Source of the DNA: Paenibacillus_E oryzisoli_A
Lineage (GTDB): Bacteria; Bacillota; Bacilli; Paenibacillales; NBRC-103111
Length of the DNA: 64,000 nt
Reading direction: 5' to 3'
Assembly: GCF_050467285.1 (NCBI RefSeq)
Contig: NZ_JBCMUN010000009.1
Span: 1-64,000, forward strand
In this document: positions 26,244 to 34,919 of the stretch, in pieces
Position numbering within the stretch: position 1 is the first letter of the stretch
How the letters are laid out: each line of letters begins with the position of its first letter
Translations under genes and position numbers: made by a program
Notes under the pieces: generated by a model
Database searches by the model: none
Seen by the model: only the letters and a program-made list of their open reading frames with translations
Told to the model about the DNA's origin: nothing

Positions 26244-26978
26244 ATGCTGACCGTTCGTAATTTAAGTAAAATTTTCCCGCCGGATATTGGGGTACTGTCA
26301 CAAATCAGCTTTCAAGTCGATCCAGGGGAGTTCATCGCCGTCATCGGCAGCAGCGGAAGTGGGAAAACGACCTTGCTGCGCTGCATTAGCCATCAGGAAA
26401 AATGGACAACGGGTCAATTGATTTACCAATCGAAGGATATTACAAAACCGAATCTTTGGGAACGCTTCAAACTGGGCAAAGACTTCGCGTACCTGGAAGA
26501 GAAGCCGGTACTCAACCGAAATAAAAGCGCTGTCAAGAACGTGCTGAGCGGCAAAATCTATAAAGCACCACTGCGGATTCTAGCCGGGCTTACCTCGCGC
26601 GACGAGCATGTCGACAGCATGGACTACCTCCAAAAAGTTGGGCTTTTGGATAAAGGCGAGCGTAAAGTCGGGGAGCTTAGCGGTGGGGAGCGGCAGCGCG
26701 TGGCGATTGCGAAAGCGCTGATTCTTGGGCCCAAGGTGCTGGTCGCCGATGAACCGGTTTCCGGACTGGACCCCAAGTCGACGGAATACATTTTGCAGGA
26801 TTTGAAAGCGTTGTGTAAGGATCGCAGTATGAGCGTCATTGCCACGCTGCATAATGTTGAGCTCGCGGAACGCTACGCTACACGGATTTGGGGCGTTTCC
26901 GAAGGGAAAATTGTGCTGGATATTCCGGCAAGACCGCTTTCTTTGAAAGAAAAAATGCTCGTGTTCGGAGCAATATGA
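26244..26978 (+). CDS. Orphan ABC ATPase, PhnC-like
   Basis: ABC transporter ATP-binding subunit of 244 residues. Walker A GSSGSGKTT, signature LSGGERQR and Walker B VLVADEP are intact. The overall pattern is closest to PhnC-type phosphonate importers. No permease or binding protein lies nearby, so either it serves a transporter encoded elsewhere or it has another role. Its stop overlaps the next gene in ATGA, coupling it to a small tyrosine phosphatase, an unusual partner. Confidence 0.85.
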   Translation: MLTVRNLSKIFPPDIGVLSQISFQVDPGEFIAVIGSSGSGKTTLLRCISHQEKWTTGQLIYQSKDITKPNLWERFKLGKDFAYLEEKPVLNRNKSAVKNVLSGKIYKAPLRILAGLTSRDEHVDSMDYLQKVGLLDKGERKVGELSGGERQRVAIAKALILGPKVLVADEPVSGLDPKSTEYILQDLKALCKDRSMSVIATLHNVELAERYATRIWGVSEGKIVLDIPARPLSLKEKMLVFGAI

Positions 26979-27451
26979 TCAAGGTCTTATTCGTGTGCTT
27001 GGGTAATATTTGCCGCTCGCCGATGGCGGAAGCCGTGTTTCGCCATCAGGTTCAGGCCGCCGGGCTGGAGCAGCAGATTGAGATCGACTCGGCAGGGACG
27101 GGCGATTGGCATATCGGTCACCCCCCTCACCAGGGGACGTGCGCCATTTTGGACCAGTATGCGATCAGCTACGCGGGAATGAAAGCCAGGCAGGTGCGCA
27201 GCGATGACTTCACCTCGTTCACATATATCATTGCGATGGATGAGAGCAACGTGCGGAATTTATCGGCGTTTGCTCCGAAAGGGCAAGGAACGGCGTCTAT
27301 TCACAAGCTGCTGGATTTTGCACCGAATCGCAGCGTAAAGGACGTGCCTGACCCGTATTATACGGGGAATTTTCAAGAAGTGTATGAGATGGTGGAGGAT
27401 AGCTGTATACGGCTCCTCGATCATATTGTGCGTGAGCACCGATTGGCGTAG
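26975..27451 (+). CDS. Low-molecular-weight protein tyrosine phosphatase
   Basis: 158-residue cysteine phosphatase. The P-loop C-x5-R-S is Cys8 to Ser15 (CLGNICRS) and the general acid is Asp126 in DPYY. Full family length with all catalytic residues. ATG 26975 overlaps the TGA of the ABC ATPase. Members remove phosphate from phosphotyrosine or phosphoarginine in proteins; YfkJ and YwlE are Bacillus examples. The lack of a Thr in the P-loop (Ile12 here) fits a tyrosine-type enzyme better than YwlE. Confidence 0.9.
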   Translation: MIKVLFVCLGNICRSPMAEAVFRHQVQAAGLEQQIEIDSAGTGDWHIGHPPHQGTCAILDQYAISYAGMKARQVRSDDFTSFTYIIAMDESNVRNLSAFAPKGQGTASIHKLLDFAPNRSVKDVPDPYYTGNFQEVYEMVEDSCIRLLDHIVREHRLA

Positions 27452-27459
27452 AAATAAAG

Positions 27460-27490
27460 AAGGACAGGCCCTAACGGCTTGTCCTTTTTT
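27460..27490 (+). terminator. Terminator between convergent genes
   Basis: AAGGACAGGCC pairs with GGCTTGTCCTT, followed by six T residues on the plus strand. It probably also serves the convergent kinase weakly. Confidence 0.8.
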
Positions 27491-27491
27491 C

Positions 27492-28736
27492 TTACTTAAG
27501 TTGAAACAAAATGGAACAATTGGTACCCTGGTTGAGGGAGCTGGAGAAGGAAATTTTGCCGTTCATCTTGCGAATGAGACTCATGACGACGACGAGGCCG
27601 AGACCAGTCCCGTTTTCTTTGGTGGTATAAAAAGGTTTGCCTAATGATTTCAATTGTTTACTCGACATGCCGATGCCGGTGTCCATAATGGAGATTTGCA
27701 CGGTATTCGCATACTTGAGCGTTCGCAGGGATAACGTGCCGCCGGTAGGCATGGATTCGATCGCATTCTTAATGAGGTTAATTAAGCATTGCCGCAGCTT
27801 CTGGGATTCGCCAAGAATATAAAGCGGGGCGTCGTACTCATGTGAAATAGCGATGCTCACATTGGCGTCGTTCGCGTAAGGCATCATGAACCGGACGGTG
27901 GATTCAAGCTCTTCGCGAATATCCAGCTGCTCCCGGAGCGAGGCGGCCGGCTTGGCGTAGTTCAGAAACTCTTCCAATAGGGAAGTTGCTTGCTCGACAC
28001 CAGAGATCGCTTGTTCTGCATATCTCTTCTGTTCAAAGGTAAGTTCGGGTTGAGCCAGCAGCTGCAAAAACCCGCGCGTTGTCGTTAGGGAGTTGCGGAT
28101 TTCATGCGAGATTGCGGCGGAAGATTCAGCCAGCATACGGTTTTTTTCAAGATCGAGAAGATGCTGCCGTTGCACCTTGTATCTGTGAACACTTTCGAGC
28201 AAAGCGACCATGATCCATAGCGAGAGCAGGGCAAAGATGATGGTATATTGCACGTACAGGGATGCATAAGATGTCAGGTAGGCCGAAAATGGCGCATACA
28301 AGAGCTGATAGACTAGCATGATGCAAGTGGCATAGCTGATTTTACGAGGAAAAGAGAGCTTGGTCAGTCGCTTATGCAATAATACCGCGCAAAGGAGTAA
28401 GAAACTCGAGCTTAGCAGCGCCGGAACGAATTGATCGCCCAGTACGAACAAGCAACCTGCATTTAAGGCGATCCAAGTCATAAACGTACGCAAAGGTCCC
28501 AGCGTCAGCGAAACCATAATGATGGAAACGGGGAGCATTTGCAGCGAATAGACGAATGGATCTACACCGGCAAAGTTCCAATAAAGCAAGCTGAAAAGGA
28601 GTAAAATAATGCCAAAGAACAGCTTTAAGCGAAGCGTTCGATTGATGAAATGAGGAGCAAGCACAAGATGCAGGAGCGCTGCGCTCATGAAATACAGCAA
28701 ACCTTGCAGTTCGCTGCCAATGATGGAGTAAAGCAA
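27492..28736 (-). CDS. KinB-like sensor histidine kinase
   Basis: Membrane histidine kinase, about 414 residues. The first 190 residues are six hydrophobic segments with almost no extracytoplasmic loop, like KinB of the sporulation phosphorelay. The H-box is SHEIRNSLTTTRGFLQLL, followed by the N-box (NLIKNAIES), DTGIGM and GTGLGL of the ATPase domain. No response regulator is adjacent, as for phosphorelay kinases. I prefer TTG 28736, with GGAAAGGA 8 bp upstream; TTG 28757 has no ribosome site. Assignment to sporulation is inference. Confidence 0.85.
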   Translation of the reverse strand: MLYSIIGSELQGLLYFMSAALLHLVLAPHFINRTLRLKLFFGIILLLFSLLYWNFAGVDPFVYSLQMLPVSIIMVSLTLGPLRTFMTWIALNAGCLFVLGDQFVPALLSSSFLLLCAVLLHKRLTKLSFPRKISYATCIMLVYQLLYAPFSAYLTSYASLYVQYTIIFALLSLWIMVALLESVHRYKVQRQHLLDLEKNRMLAESSAAISHEIRNSLTTTRGFLQLLAQPELTFEQKRYAEQAISGVEQATSLLEEFLNYAKPAASLREQLDIREELESTVRFMMPYANDANVSIAISHEYDAPLYILGESQKLRQCLINLIKNAIESMPTGGTLSLRTLKYANTVQISIMDTGIGMSSKQLKSLGKPFYTTKENGTGLGLVVVMSLIRKMNGKISFSSSLNQGTNCSILFQLK

Positions 28737-28757
28737 GCAGTACCATCCTTTCCACAA

Positions 28758-28766
28758 TTCGACAAA
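28758..28766 (-). promoter_or_regulatory. Possible Spo0A box upstream of the kinase
   Basis: On the minus strand the sequence reads TTTGTCGAA, the core of the Spo0A box, 22-30 bp before the chosen start of the kinase gene. Its place in the leader would suit repression. One 9-bp match can occur by chance. Confidence 0.35.
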
Positions 28767-28855
28767 AAGCCTATGATTTCTACATTATCTCATGGAATTT
28801 CATCGAATCAAGAGAAAACGACGATTTAATATGCTAAAGATTTGATAAAGTCTTC

Positions 28856-28884
28856 TGGTCAATCAGAGAGCCACCGCGTATAAT
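28856..28884 (+). promoter_or_regulatory. Promoter before the 55-residue ORF
   Basis: TGGTCA at 28856-28861, 17 bp, TATAAT at 28879-28884. The -10 is perfect, the -35 weak. Transcription would start near 28891, just before the cre site. Confidence 0.5.
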
Positions 28885-28899
28885 AGAAAAAAACACGTT

Positions 28900-28914
28900 G
28901 TGCAAACGTTTACA
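28900..28914. promoter_or_regulatory. CcpA cre-like site
   Basis: GTGCAAACGTTTACA fits the cre consensus WTGNAARCGNWWWCA at all but the first position. It lies about 10 bp downstream of the predicted transcription start, where CcpA bound to HPr-Ser-P would repress. Confidence 0.6.
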
Positions 28915-28947
28915 ATATGGCTATCCGAAACCAGGGAGAGATGTGCG

Positions 28948-29115
28948 ATGCGGAGCTACTCACATGTGTGCGGAATTGTATTTAACCCGATTGAAAACGA
29001 TTATGTAGACGTATGCGAGGAGTGTGAGGGGACCGAGGAGGAAGCGCAGGAGGAGCGAGAAACAGCCAGTTTCTATTTGGGACAGTGTGGATTAATCATG
29101 GACTATTTACTTTGA
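28948..29115 (+). CDS. Small Cys-containing protein of unknown function
   Basis: 55 residues with a CxxC pair (VCEECEG), two further Cys and a strongly acidic middle. ATG 28948 has GGGAGAG 7 bp upstream. I do not recognise the family. The spaced Cys residues could hold zinc or a disulfide. It sits between a cre-controlled promoter and a 2-oxoacid oxidoreductase operon that has its own promoter, so the two might be partly cotranscribed. Confidence 0.55.
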   Translation: MRSYSHVCGIVFNPIENDYVDVCEECEGTEEEAQEERETASFYLGQCGLIMDYLL

Positions 29116-29132
29116 ATCGTTTTAAAAAAAGG

Positions 29133-29160
29133 TTGCTTACCCGCTATTTCTTGTTACAAT
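29133..29160 (+). promoter_or_regulatory. Promoter of the second oxidoreductase operon
   Basis: TTGCTT at 29133-29138, 16 bp, TACAAT at 29155-29160 with a TGT extension before the -10. Confidence 0.55.
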
Positions 29161-29225
29161 GAAAATAGATTTACTATTCCTACTTTTCACTCTATATGCA
29201 GTTCACTTCTGAAAGGAGACCATGC

Positions 29226-30230
29226 ATGGTAACTTTGCCGAAATTGAACGATCTCGGATTTTTCGAGATAAGACTGGAGTCCATCGGCGGTTTGGGTGCG
29301 AATCTGGCCGGGAAGATGCTGGCGGAAGCCGGTGTCGTTGGCGTTGGTTTGAATGGTGTCAGTTTCTCGTCCTACGGGTCGGAGAAGAAAGGATCGCCTG
29401 TCAAAGCACACATCCGGTTTTGCGATATGGATACGCAAATCCGGGACACCTCGCCAGTGGAAAGGCCTCATGTCGTTGGAGTTTTTCATGAATCGCTCTC
29501 CAAGACTGTAAATGTTATCAGCGGCATCTACGAGGATAGTACCGTACTAGTAAATTCTGACAAGACACCGGACGAGCTTAAGGAGAAAATGAAGCTGCGG
29601 GGCGGCACTATCGCGGTTGTCGATGCGATCGCGATTGCGCTCGAGGAGAAAAATCGCGTGAATATGGCCATGCTTGGCGCACTATTCCGGCTTTGCGATT
29701 TTCTCGATCCGGAAGTGATGCGCGGCGTCATCCGCAAGTCGCTGGAGAAGAAGTATCCGCTGGCGGTTGCTCCGGCGATTCGCACGTTCGACCGCGGTTA
29801 CAATGAAGTGCAGTTCCAGACGTACGCGCTGCCGGAAGGCGAGAAGATGCCGGACTTCGTCCGACTCGATACGCCGGTGCTCGGCTATGAAACACAGCCG
29901 ATCGGAGGCATGGTGGTCAATCCCGGCAACAGTATTTTAAAAGATTTGAGTATTTCCCGTGCGGGGATGATGCCGCATTTCCATGAAGATAAATGCATAC
30001 ACTGCGCGTCCTGTGACAATGTGTGCCCGGATTTTTGTTTTGTGTGGGATGAGCTTCCGGATAAGAAGGGCCGCCCGCAAATGTTCCTTCAAGGCATTGA
30101 CTATCAATATTGTAAGGGTTGCCTCAAGTGCGTTCAGGCTTGTCCGACCGAAGCGCTTTCCCAAGAACGGGAAGAAGACGGTTACGCGGACGCCAATCGC
30201 ATGCCTCACCGATTCAATCTGGCTTTGTAA
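29226..30230 (+). CDS. 2-oxoacid:acceptor oxidoreductase, fused gamma-ferredoxin subunit
   Basis: 334-residue subunit. Residues about 5-190 form the gamma domain (IGGLGANLAGKMLAEAG). The C-terminal 80 residues are a two-cluster ferredoxin: a first set CIHCASCDNVC and a second CKGCLKCVQAC, together two [4Fe-4S] sites. This corresponds to the gamma-delta part of pyruvate-type ferredoxin oxidoreductases. ATG 29226 has AAAGGAG 7 bp upstream. Followed after 39 bp by the fused alpha-beta subunit. Confidence 0.9.
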   Translation: MVTLPKLNDLGFFEIRLESIGGLGANLAGKMLAEAGVVGVGLNGVSFSSYGSEKKGSPVKAHIRFCDMDTQIRDTSPVERPHVVGVFHESLSKTVNVISGIYEDSTVLVNSDKTPDELKEKMKLRGGTIAVVDAIAIALEEKNRVNMAMLGALFRLCDFLDPEVMRGVIRKSLEKKYPLAVAPAIRTFDRGYNEVQFQTYALPEGEKMPDFVRLDTPVLGYETQPIGGMVVNPGNSILKDLSISRAGMMPHFHEDKCIHCASCDNVCPDFCFVWDELPDKKGRPQMFLQGIDYQYCKGCLKCVQACPTEALSQEREEDGYADANRMPHRFNLAL

Positions 30231-30269
30231 GCTTAGAGAGTAATTAAGGGAGAAGGGTGGAACTGCCGC

Positions 30270-32573
30270 ATGTCTATTGATATTAAGAAGGAATTAGGAC
30301 AAGCCAAAATCGAGCAGCGTATCGTCTATGAGTCAGGCAACGAGATGGCTGCCTATGCCGCTCATCAAATTAATTATCATGTGATGGGCTACTTTCCGAT
30401 TTCGCCGTCCACCGAGGTGGCGCAATTCCTGGATTTGATGAAAACGAATGGGCAACACGATATCGTCCTCATTCCCGCAGACGGCGAGCACGGCTCGGCC
30501 GGGATCTGCTACGGCGCATCGACGGCAGGCGGCCGCGTGTTCAACGCGACGAGCGCCAATGGTTATTTGTACATGCTTGAACAAATGCCGGTGCAATCCG
30601 GTACACGTTTCCCGATGGTGATGAATCTGGTTTGCCGGTCAGTGTCCGGCCCGCTCAACATTCATGGCGACCATTCTGATCTCTATTACGCACTCAATAC
30701 AGGATGGCCTATCATCATGTGCCGCGATCCGCAAGCTGTTTATGATATGAATATTATGGCAATTAAGTTGGCGGAGGATCCCGCCGTTCGATTGCCGGTG
30801 CTAGTCGCGTCGGACGGCTATTTCACGTCCCACCAGAAGCGGCGCGTGCAAACGTTTGCACACCGCGAGGATGTGCACGCGTTCATCGGCGAGCAGCCGC
30901 AAGGGTTCCCGGATACGCTCGATCGCAACCATCCGATTACGGTTGGCCCTTATATGAATGAACCGGACTACATTAATAACTGTTATCAGCAGTCGATGGC
31001 GATGTACAACGCAGATGAGGTTTACGATCGTATTCAGAAGGAATACGCGGAACTGACCGGGCGCGAGTACCCGATCCTCGAGCTGTACCGTATGGAGGAC
31101 GCGGAAGTCGCGGTGTTCTTGATGAATTCGGCTTCCGAAATCATCAAGGACGTCGTCGACCAGCTCCGCGCGAAAGGCATTAAAGCCGGATCGATCGCAC
31201 CGAACATGATCCGCCCGTTCCCGGCGAAGCAGATTGCGGCTGCGCTCGCGAATGTGAAGGCGGTCACGGTCGGCGACCGCGCCGATTCGTATGGCGGCCA
31301 TGGCGGCAATATGGTCAACGAGATCAAAGCGGCTTTGTTCACCTATGGGAACAAAGACACGCTCGTCATCAGCCGCATCTACGGCCTCGGCGGCAAAGAC
31401 TTTTATGCCGAGGACGGGCATAACCTGTTCCAGTTCGCGATCGATGCGATGAACGCGGGCAAGGTTGAGGTGCCGTTCGATTACTACGGGCACTCGCCGG
31501 GCGATCCATCGAAGGCACCGAAGCGGGTGCTCGAACCGATGAAATATGAGGACTTGAAAACAGGCCTTATTACAGTGACGCCGGATGAGAACACCGGCAA
31601 GCTCAATGTGCGGATCCCGCCGCTTCGTTCCTTGACGAAGAAACCGAAGCGCATTGCGCCGGGACATGGCGCATGTCCGGGCTGCGGCATTTTCTCCGGG
31701 CTGGAGCTGTTCTTCAAGGGCATCGAGGGCGACATCGTCTCGATCTTCCACACCGGCTGCGCGATGGTTGTCACGACAGGATATCCGTACTCGGCGCATA
31801 AAGCGACGTACATTCATAACCTGTTCCAGAACGGCGCAGCGACGCTCTCCGGCGTCGTGGAGATGTTCTGGGAGCGCAAGCGCAGAGGCGAGCTCGATCA
31901 TCTCGGCCTCAAGGACGATTTCACGTTCGTCATGATTACCGGTGACGGCGGCATGGACATCGGCATGGGCCCGGCGATCGGGGCTGCGCTGCGGAACCAC
32001 AAAATGATTATCCTCGAGTACGATAATGAAGGTTACATGAACACCGGTGCGCAGCTGTCCTACTCAACGCCGATGGGCCACCGCACGTCGACGTCCAACG
32101 TCGGGAAGCACCAGGGCGGCAAGGTGTTCCATCACAAAGACACCGCGCAAATTATGGCGGCGACGCACATCCCGTATGTGTTCACAGGCTCGGAAGCGTA
32201 CCCGCAAGATCTCGTGAAGAAGGCTGCGAAGGCGCAGTGGTACGCTCAAAACGAAGGGCTCGTCTACGGCAAGATCTTGATCGCTTGTCCGCTCAACTGG
32301 CTGTCTGACGACCAGGAAGGCTCCAACATCGTCGGCGCAGCGGTCGATTCCTGTTTCTTCCCGCTCTACGAAGTCGAGCACGGCGTAACGACGTTGACGT
32401 ACAATCCGGAGGACAAAGGCAAGAAGATTCCGCTCTCCGATTGGCTCAAGACGATGGGCAAGACGAAGCATCTGACGAAGCCGGAGTATGCCGGTTCGTT
32501 GCAATCGTTCGAGACGGAAGTGGAGCGTCGCTGGAATCGATTGAAAGCGAAGCACGAGAATCCGTATCTATAA
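30270..32573 (+). CDS. 2-oxoacid:acceptor oxidoreductase, fused alpha-beta subunit
   Basis: 767-residue fusion of the two catalytic subunits. The alpha half (about 1-440) has YFPISPSTEVAQFLD and the LNIHGDHSD motif of pyruvate-type enzymes. The beta half (from about 455) has GHGACPGCG for the cluster and the TPP motif GDGGMDIGMG followed by DNEGYMNTGAQ. With the preceding gene it makes a complete, self-contained complex, unlike KorAB, which lacks its own ferredoxin domain. Substrate likely pyruvate or another 2-oxoacid; not provable here. Codon use is more GC-rich than korAB. Confidence 0.9.
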   Translation: MSIDIKKELGQAKIEQRIVYESGNEMAAYAAHQINYHVMGYFPISPSTEVAQFLDLMKTNGQHDIVLIPADGEHGSAGICYGASTAGGRVFNATSANGYLYMLEQMPVQSGTRFPMVMNLVCRSVSGPLNIHGDHSDLYYALNTGWPIIMCRDPQAVYDMNIMAIKLAEDPAVRLPVLVASDGYFTSHQKRRVQTFAHREDVHAFIGEQPQGFPDTLDRNHPITVGPYMNEPDYINNCYQQSMAMYNADEVYDRIQKEYAELTGREYPILELYRMEDAEVAVFLMNSASEIIKDVVDQLRAKGIKAGSIAPNMIRPFPAKQIAAALANVKAVTVGDRADSYGGHGGNMVNEIKAALFTYGNKDTLVISRIYGLGGKDFYAEDGHNLFQFAIDAMNAGKVEVPFDYYGHSPGDPSKAPKRVLEPMKYEDLKTGLITVTPDENTGKLNVRIPPLRSLTKKPKRIAPGHGACPGCGIFSGLELFFKGIEGDIVSIFHTGCAMVVTTGYPYSAHKATYIHNLFQNGAATLSGVVEMFWERKRRGELDHLGLKDDFTFVMITGDGGMDIGMGPAIGAALRNHKMIILEYDNEGYMNTGAQLSYSTPMGHRTSTSNVGKHQGGKVFHHKDTAQIMAATHIPYVFTGSEAYPQDLVKKAAKAQWYAQNEGLVYGKILIACPLNWLSDDQEGSNIVGAAVDSCFFPLYEVEHGVTTLTYNPEDKGKKIPLSDWLKTMGKTKHLTKPEYAGSLQSFETEVERRWNRLKAKHENPYL

Positions 32574-32580
32574 CATCAGC

Positions 32581-32611
32581 GGCACATTCACCCTCGGGTG
32601 GATGTGCCTTT
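32581..32611 (+). terminator. Terminator after the oxidoreductase operon
   Basis: GGCACATTCACCC and GGGTGGATGTGCC form a 13-bp stem with a 2-base loop; the T-tail is short. Confidence 0.65.
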
Positions 32612-32633
32612 CACTTGAAGGGAGAGTGCCTCG

Positions 32634-32915
32634 ATGCCTTACGTACTGCAGCATAAAGAAACGAAGCAAATCTATACGGCTATGCTGGTCAACCACTATG
32701 ACCTCCCTTATTATGGCGTGAAGTTTTGGCTCGAAGCAGAGGAGGCGGAGCGGGATGCGGCAGCTTTTTTGCAGGCCAAAGGGGTTGTGGACGCGTCATC
32801 TTGGACGCTGCTTCACCTGGATGAACGCGAAATGAAGCTGTGCAATGTGAAGTTGAGAAATGATCCGAGGCTAAGCCTCTATTGGCAGACAGACCGCAAA
32901 CCGGAGGTGCGCTGA
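32634..32915 (+). CDS. Small hypothetical protein
   Basis: 93 residues, soluble, mixed alpha/beta with the aromatic-rich stretch YDLPYYGVKFWLEAEEAE. ATG has AAGGGAGAG 8 bp upstream, which makes translation likely. No recognised domain, no signal peptide, no membrane segment. It stands alone between a terminator and the wall-hydrolase gene. I do not know its family. Confidence 0.65.
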   Translation: MPYVLQHKETKQIYTAMLVNHYDLPYYGVKFWLEAEEAERDAAAFLQAKGVVDASSWTLLHLDEREMKLCNVKLRNDPRLSLYWQTDRKPEVR

Positions 32916-33110
32916 CTGGAAAATAGTACCGCCTCGTCAATAGGCTGAACGCCGTGTACGCTTGTCCAAGAATCCGTTCCTTTCACCTATATTCGCCTCC
33001 GACCCCCGCAATCTATAATTAGGTTACGAAAGAAAAAATTACTATTCACTGATTGCGAAAAAACCATCATCAATGAGTCTGTCCGACGACAGACGACCAG
33101 GAGGCAAAAC

Positions 33111-34064
33111 ATGAAGAAATGGCTAATGGTTTTCGTAATGGCGCTGTTCACGGTTGTCGGCTTGCTGCCGCAAGGCGGCTATGCGGAGGAGGCGGTAACA
33201 ACGAAAGGGCAGATTGTGGCGGGCGTCAGTTTTCGGGATGAGCCGAATACGTCGAGCAATGTGATGCGGCTTTTGAAAACGAATGAAATCGTCACGATAA
33301 CTGACTATGTGTCTGCCAATTGGTATGGCGTACAGGACGCGCAAGGCGTGCAAGGGTATGTATCTACGAACGCGAAATACATAAAAGTGATCAGCAATGC
33401 CCAAATCATTTATGGCGTTAACTTTCGGACGCAGCCGTCTACAGACAGTGCTTCCAAAGTCATTCGGATGCTGGCCAAAGGGGAAGACATCCTGATCACG
33501 GATAAACTGAACGATAGCTGGTTCAAAATTCAGGATGCGAACGGCACCGTGGGCTACATCAGCGCAGGTTCGAAGTATACGGCGGTGGACTTCTCTATCG
33601 CGATGCCGAACTTACCGGTCGCAGAAGCGATAGAAGCAGTAATTGCCGTAGGTCAGCAATATCTTGGTACACCGTATGAGTACGGTTCCCAGCGCAACGA
33701 TCCGACGACGTTTGATTGCTCTGATTTGATTCAAACGATGTTCTGGCAAGGGCTTCGTGATGTACTACCAGGCGATTCGGCGGCGCAAGGCACGTATGTG
33801 CAATCGCTTGGGCCGATCGTCACGGATTGGACGAAGCTGAAGCGCGGCGACCTGCTGTTCTTCTCGGCTTACAAAGGCGCAAAATCGTCTGACTATGACG
33901 GAGTGAACATCCTTCAGGAGCCGATCACGCATGTCGGCATCTACCTGGGGAACGGGGAAATGCTGCATACGTACTCGGTGGAATCCGGCGGCGTGCGCAT
34001 CGATACGATTGATGGGAAGCAGTGGGAGAATCGTTTTTTATACGGCGGATCGGTTTTACGCTAA
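33111..34064 (+). CDS. Secreted SH3-NlpC/P60 peptidoglycan endopeptidase
   Basis: 317-residue cell-wall hydrolase. A signal peptide ends near residue 26 (GGYA-EE). Two bacterial SH3 domains follow (about 30-95 and 98-160), which bind wall peptides. The C-terminal NlpC/P60 domain has catalytic Cys203 (FDCSD) and His274 (THVGIYLG). Such enzymes cut gamma-D-glutamyl-diamino acid bonds. The leader carries a perfect GTCTGTC/GACAGAC hairpin at 33077-33094 right before the AGGAGG site, possibly affecting translation. Confidence 0.92.
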   Translation: MKKWLMVFVMALFTVVGLLPQGGYAEEAVTTKGQIVAGVSFRDEPNTSSNVMRLLKTNEIVTITDYVSANWYGVQDAQGVQGYVSTNAKYIKVISNAQIIYGVNFRTQPSTDSASKVIRMLAKGEDILITDKLNDSWFKIQDANGTVGYISAGSKYTAVDFSIAMPNLPVAEAIEAVIAVGQQYLGTPYEYGSQRNDPTTFDCSDLIQTMFWQGLRDVLPGDSAAQGTYVQSLGPIVTDWTKLKRGDLLFFSAYKGAKSSDYDGVNILQEPITHVGIYLGNGEMLHTYSVESGGVRIDTIDGKQWENRFLYGGSVLR

Positions 34065-34108
34065 CTTGATGGTTCGATCAGCGCAGGTTTGCCATATACT
34101 ATAGAAAG

Positions 34109-34138
34109 AGGCGGGTGCAGCCTTTGCATCCGCCTTTT
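34109..34138 (+). terminator. Terminator after the NlpC/P60 gene
   Basis: AGGCGGGTGCA pairs with TGCATCCGCCT, followed by TTTT. Confidence 0.8.
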
Positions 34139-34178
34139 GCTCATCCATTGACTCTATAGAGAAAGGGAGCGCCTATCT

Positions 34179-34772
34179 TTGAAACCAGCGACGATGAACC
34201 AACCTCTGGAATTCAGGAACACGACGGAAAGTGGGCTTAACCTGGACACGGTGCATGAGCGCATTTTGCATTTTATGCGACTTGACCCGGCAGCGACGTA
34301 TAAATTCATTATCGGAACGGATTGTCAGGTACATCCAGGGCATACGAAGTTTATCACGGGTGTTGTTATCCAGCGGATGGGGAGAGGAGCGTGGGCGTGC
34401 TACCGTCAATATGTCGTGCCCCGCGCGATGTATTCCATCAAGGAAAAGCTTTCGATGGAAACCGCGCTGAGCGAAGAGATTGCGATGTTTTTTGATGAGT
34501 CAAAACGGAAGGATATGGAAAATGTTATACTTCCTCATCTCTATCAAGGCGCGACCTTCGATATGTTCATTCACATCGATGCCGGCGATGATGCGGACAA
34601 GAACCGGACGGCCAAATTCGTCCAGGAAATGGTCAGACGTGTCGAATCCGTCGGGATGGTGCCGGTGATCAAACCGGATTGCTACGTGGCGTCGGCTTAT
34701 GCCAACCGGTTTTCCAAGAAACCGGTACGATTGCATTATGAGGAGCGAGATCGGATGGATGGAAGCTTATAG
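34179..34772 (+). CDS. ykuK: YkuK family (DUF458) RNase H-like protein
   Basis: 197-residue protein of the YkuK/DUF458 family, which has an RNase H-like fold. Conserved acidic residues appear in IGTDCQVHPG and FIHIDAGDDADKN. TTG start with AAAGGGAG 9 bp upstream. The family's role is not established; a nuclease has been suggested from fold alone. Monocistronic between terminators. Confidence 0.85.
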   Translation: MKPATMNQPLEFRNTTESGLNLDTVHERILHFMRLDPAATYKFIIGTDCQVHPGHTKFITGVVIQRMGRGAWACYRQYVVPRAMYSIKEKLSMETALSEEIAMFFDESKRKDMENVILPHLYQGATFDMFIHIDAGDDADKNRTAKFVQEMVRRVESVGMVPVIKPDCYVASAYANRFSKKPVRLHYEERDRMDGSL

Positions 34773-34785
34773 CAGCCTTGGGAGG

Positions 34786-34832
34786 ACCGTCGGCCCAGCA
34801 GGTGGAAGCGAACCTGCAGGCTGACGGTTTTG
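34786..34832 (+). terminator. Terminator after ykuK
   Basis: ACCGTCGGCC-c-AGCAGGT pairs with ACCTGC-a-GGCTGACGGT, followed by TTTTGTTT. Very stable stem of about 17 bp. Confidence 0.85.
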
Positions 34833-34919
34833 TTTCTTTTTCAGAAGATCCTGAAAGAAGGGTTTCTCTTCCTTAGCAGCGAAATAATGCTAAGTAAGTT
34901 GGTACATGGGGGGAATGAC

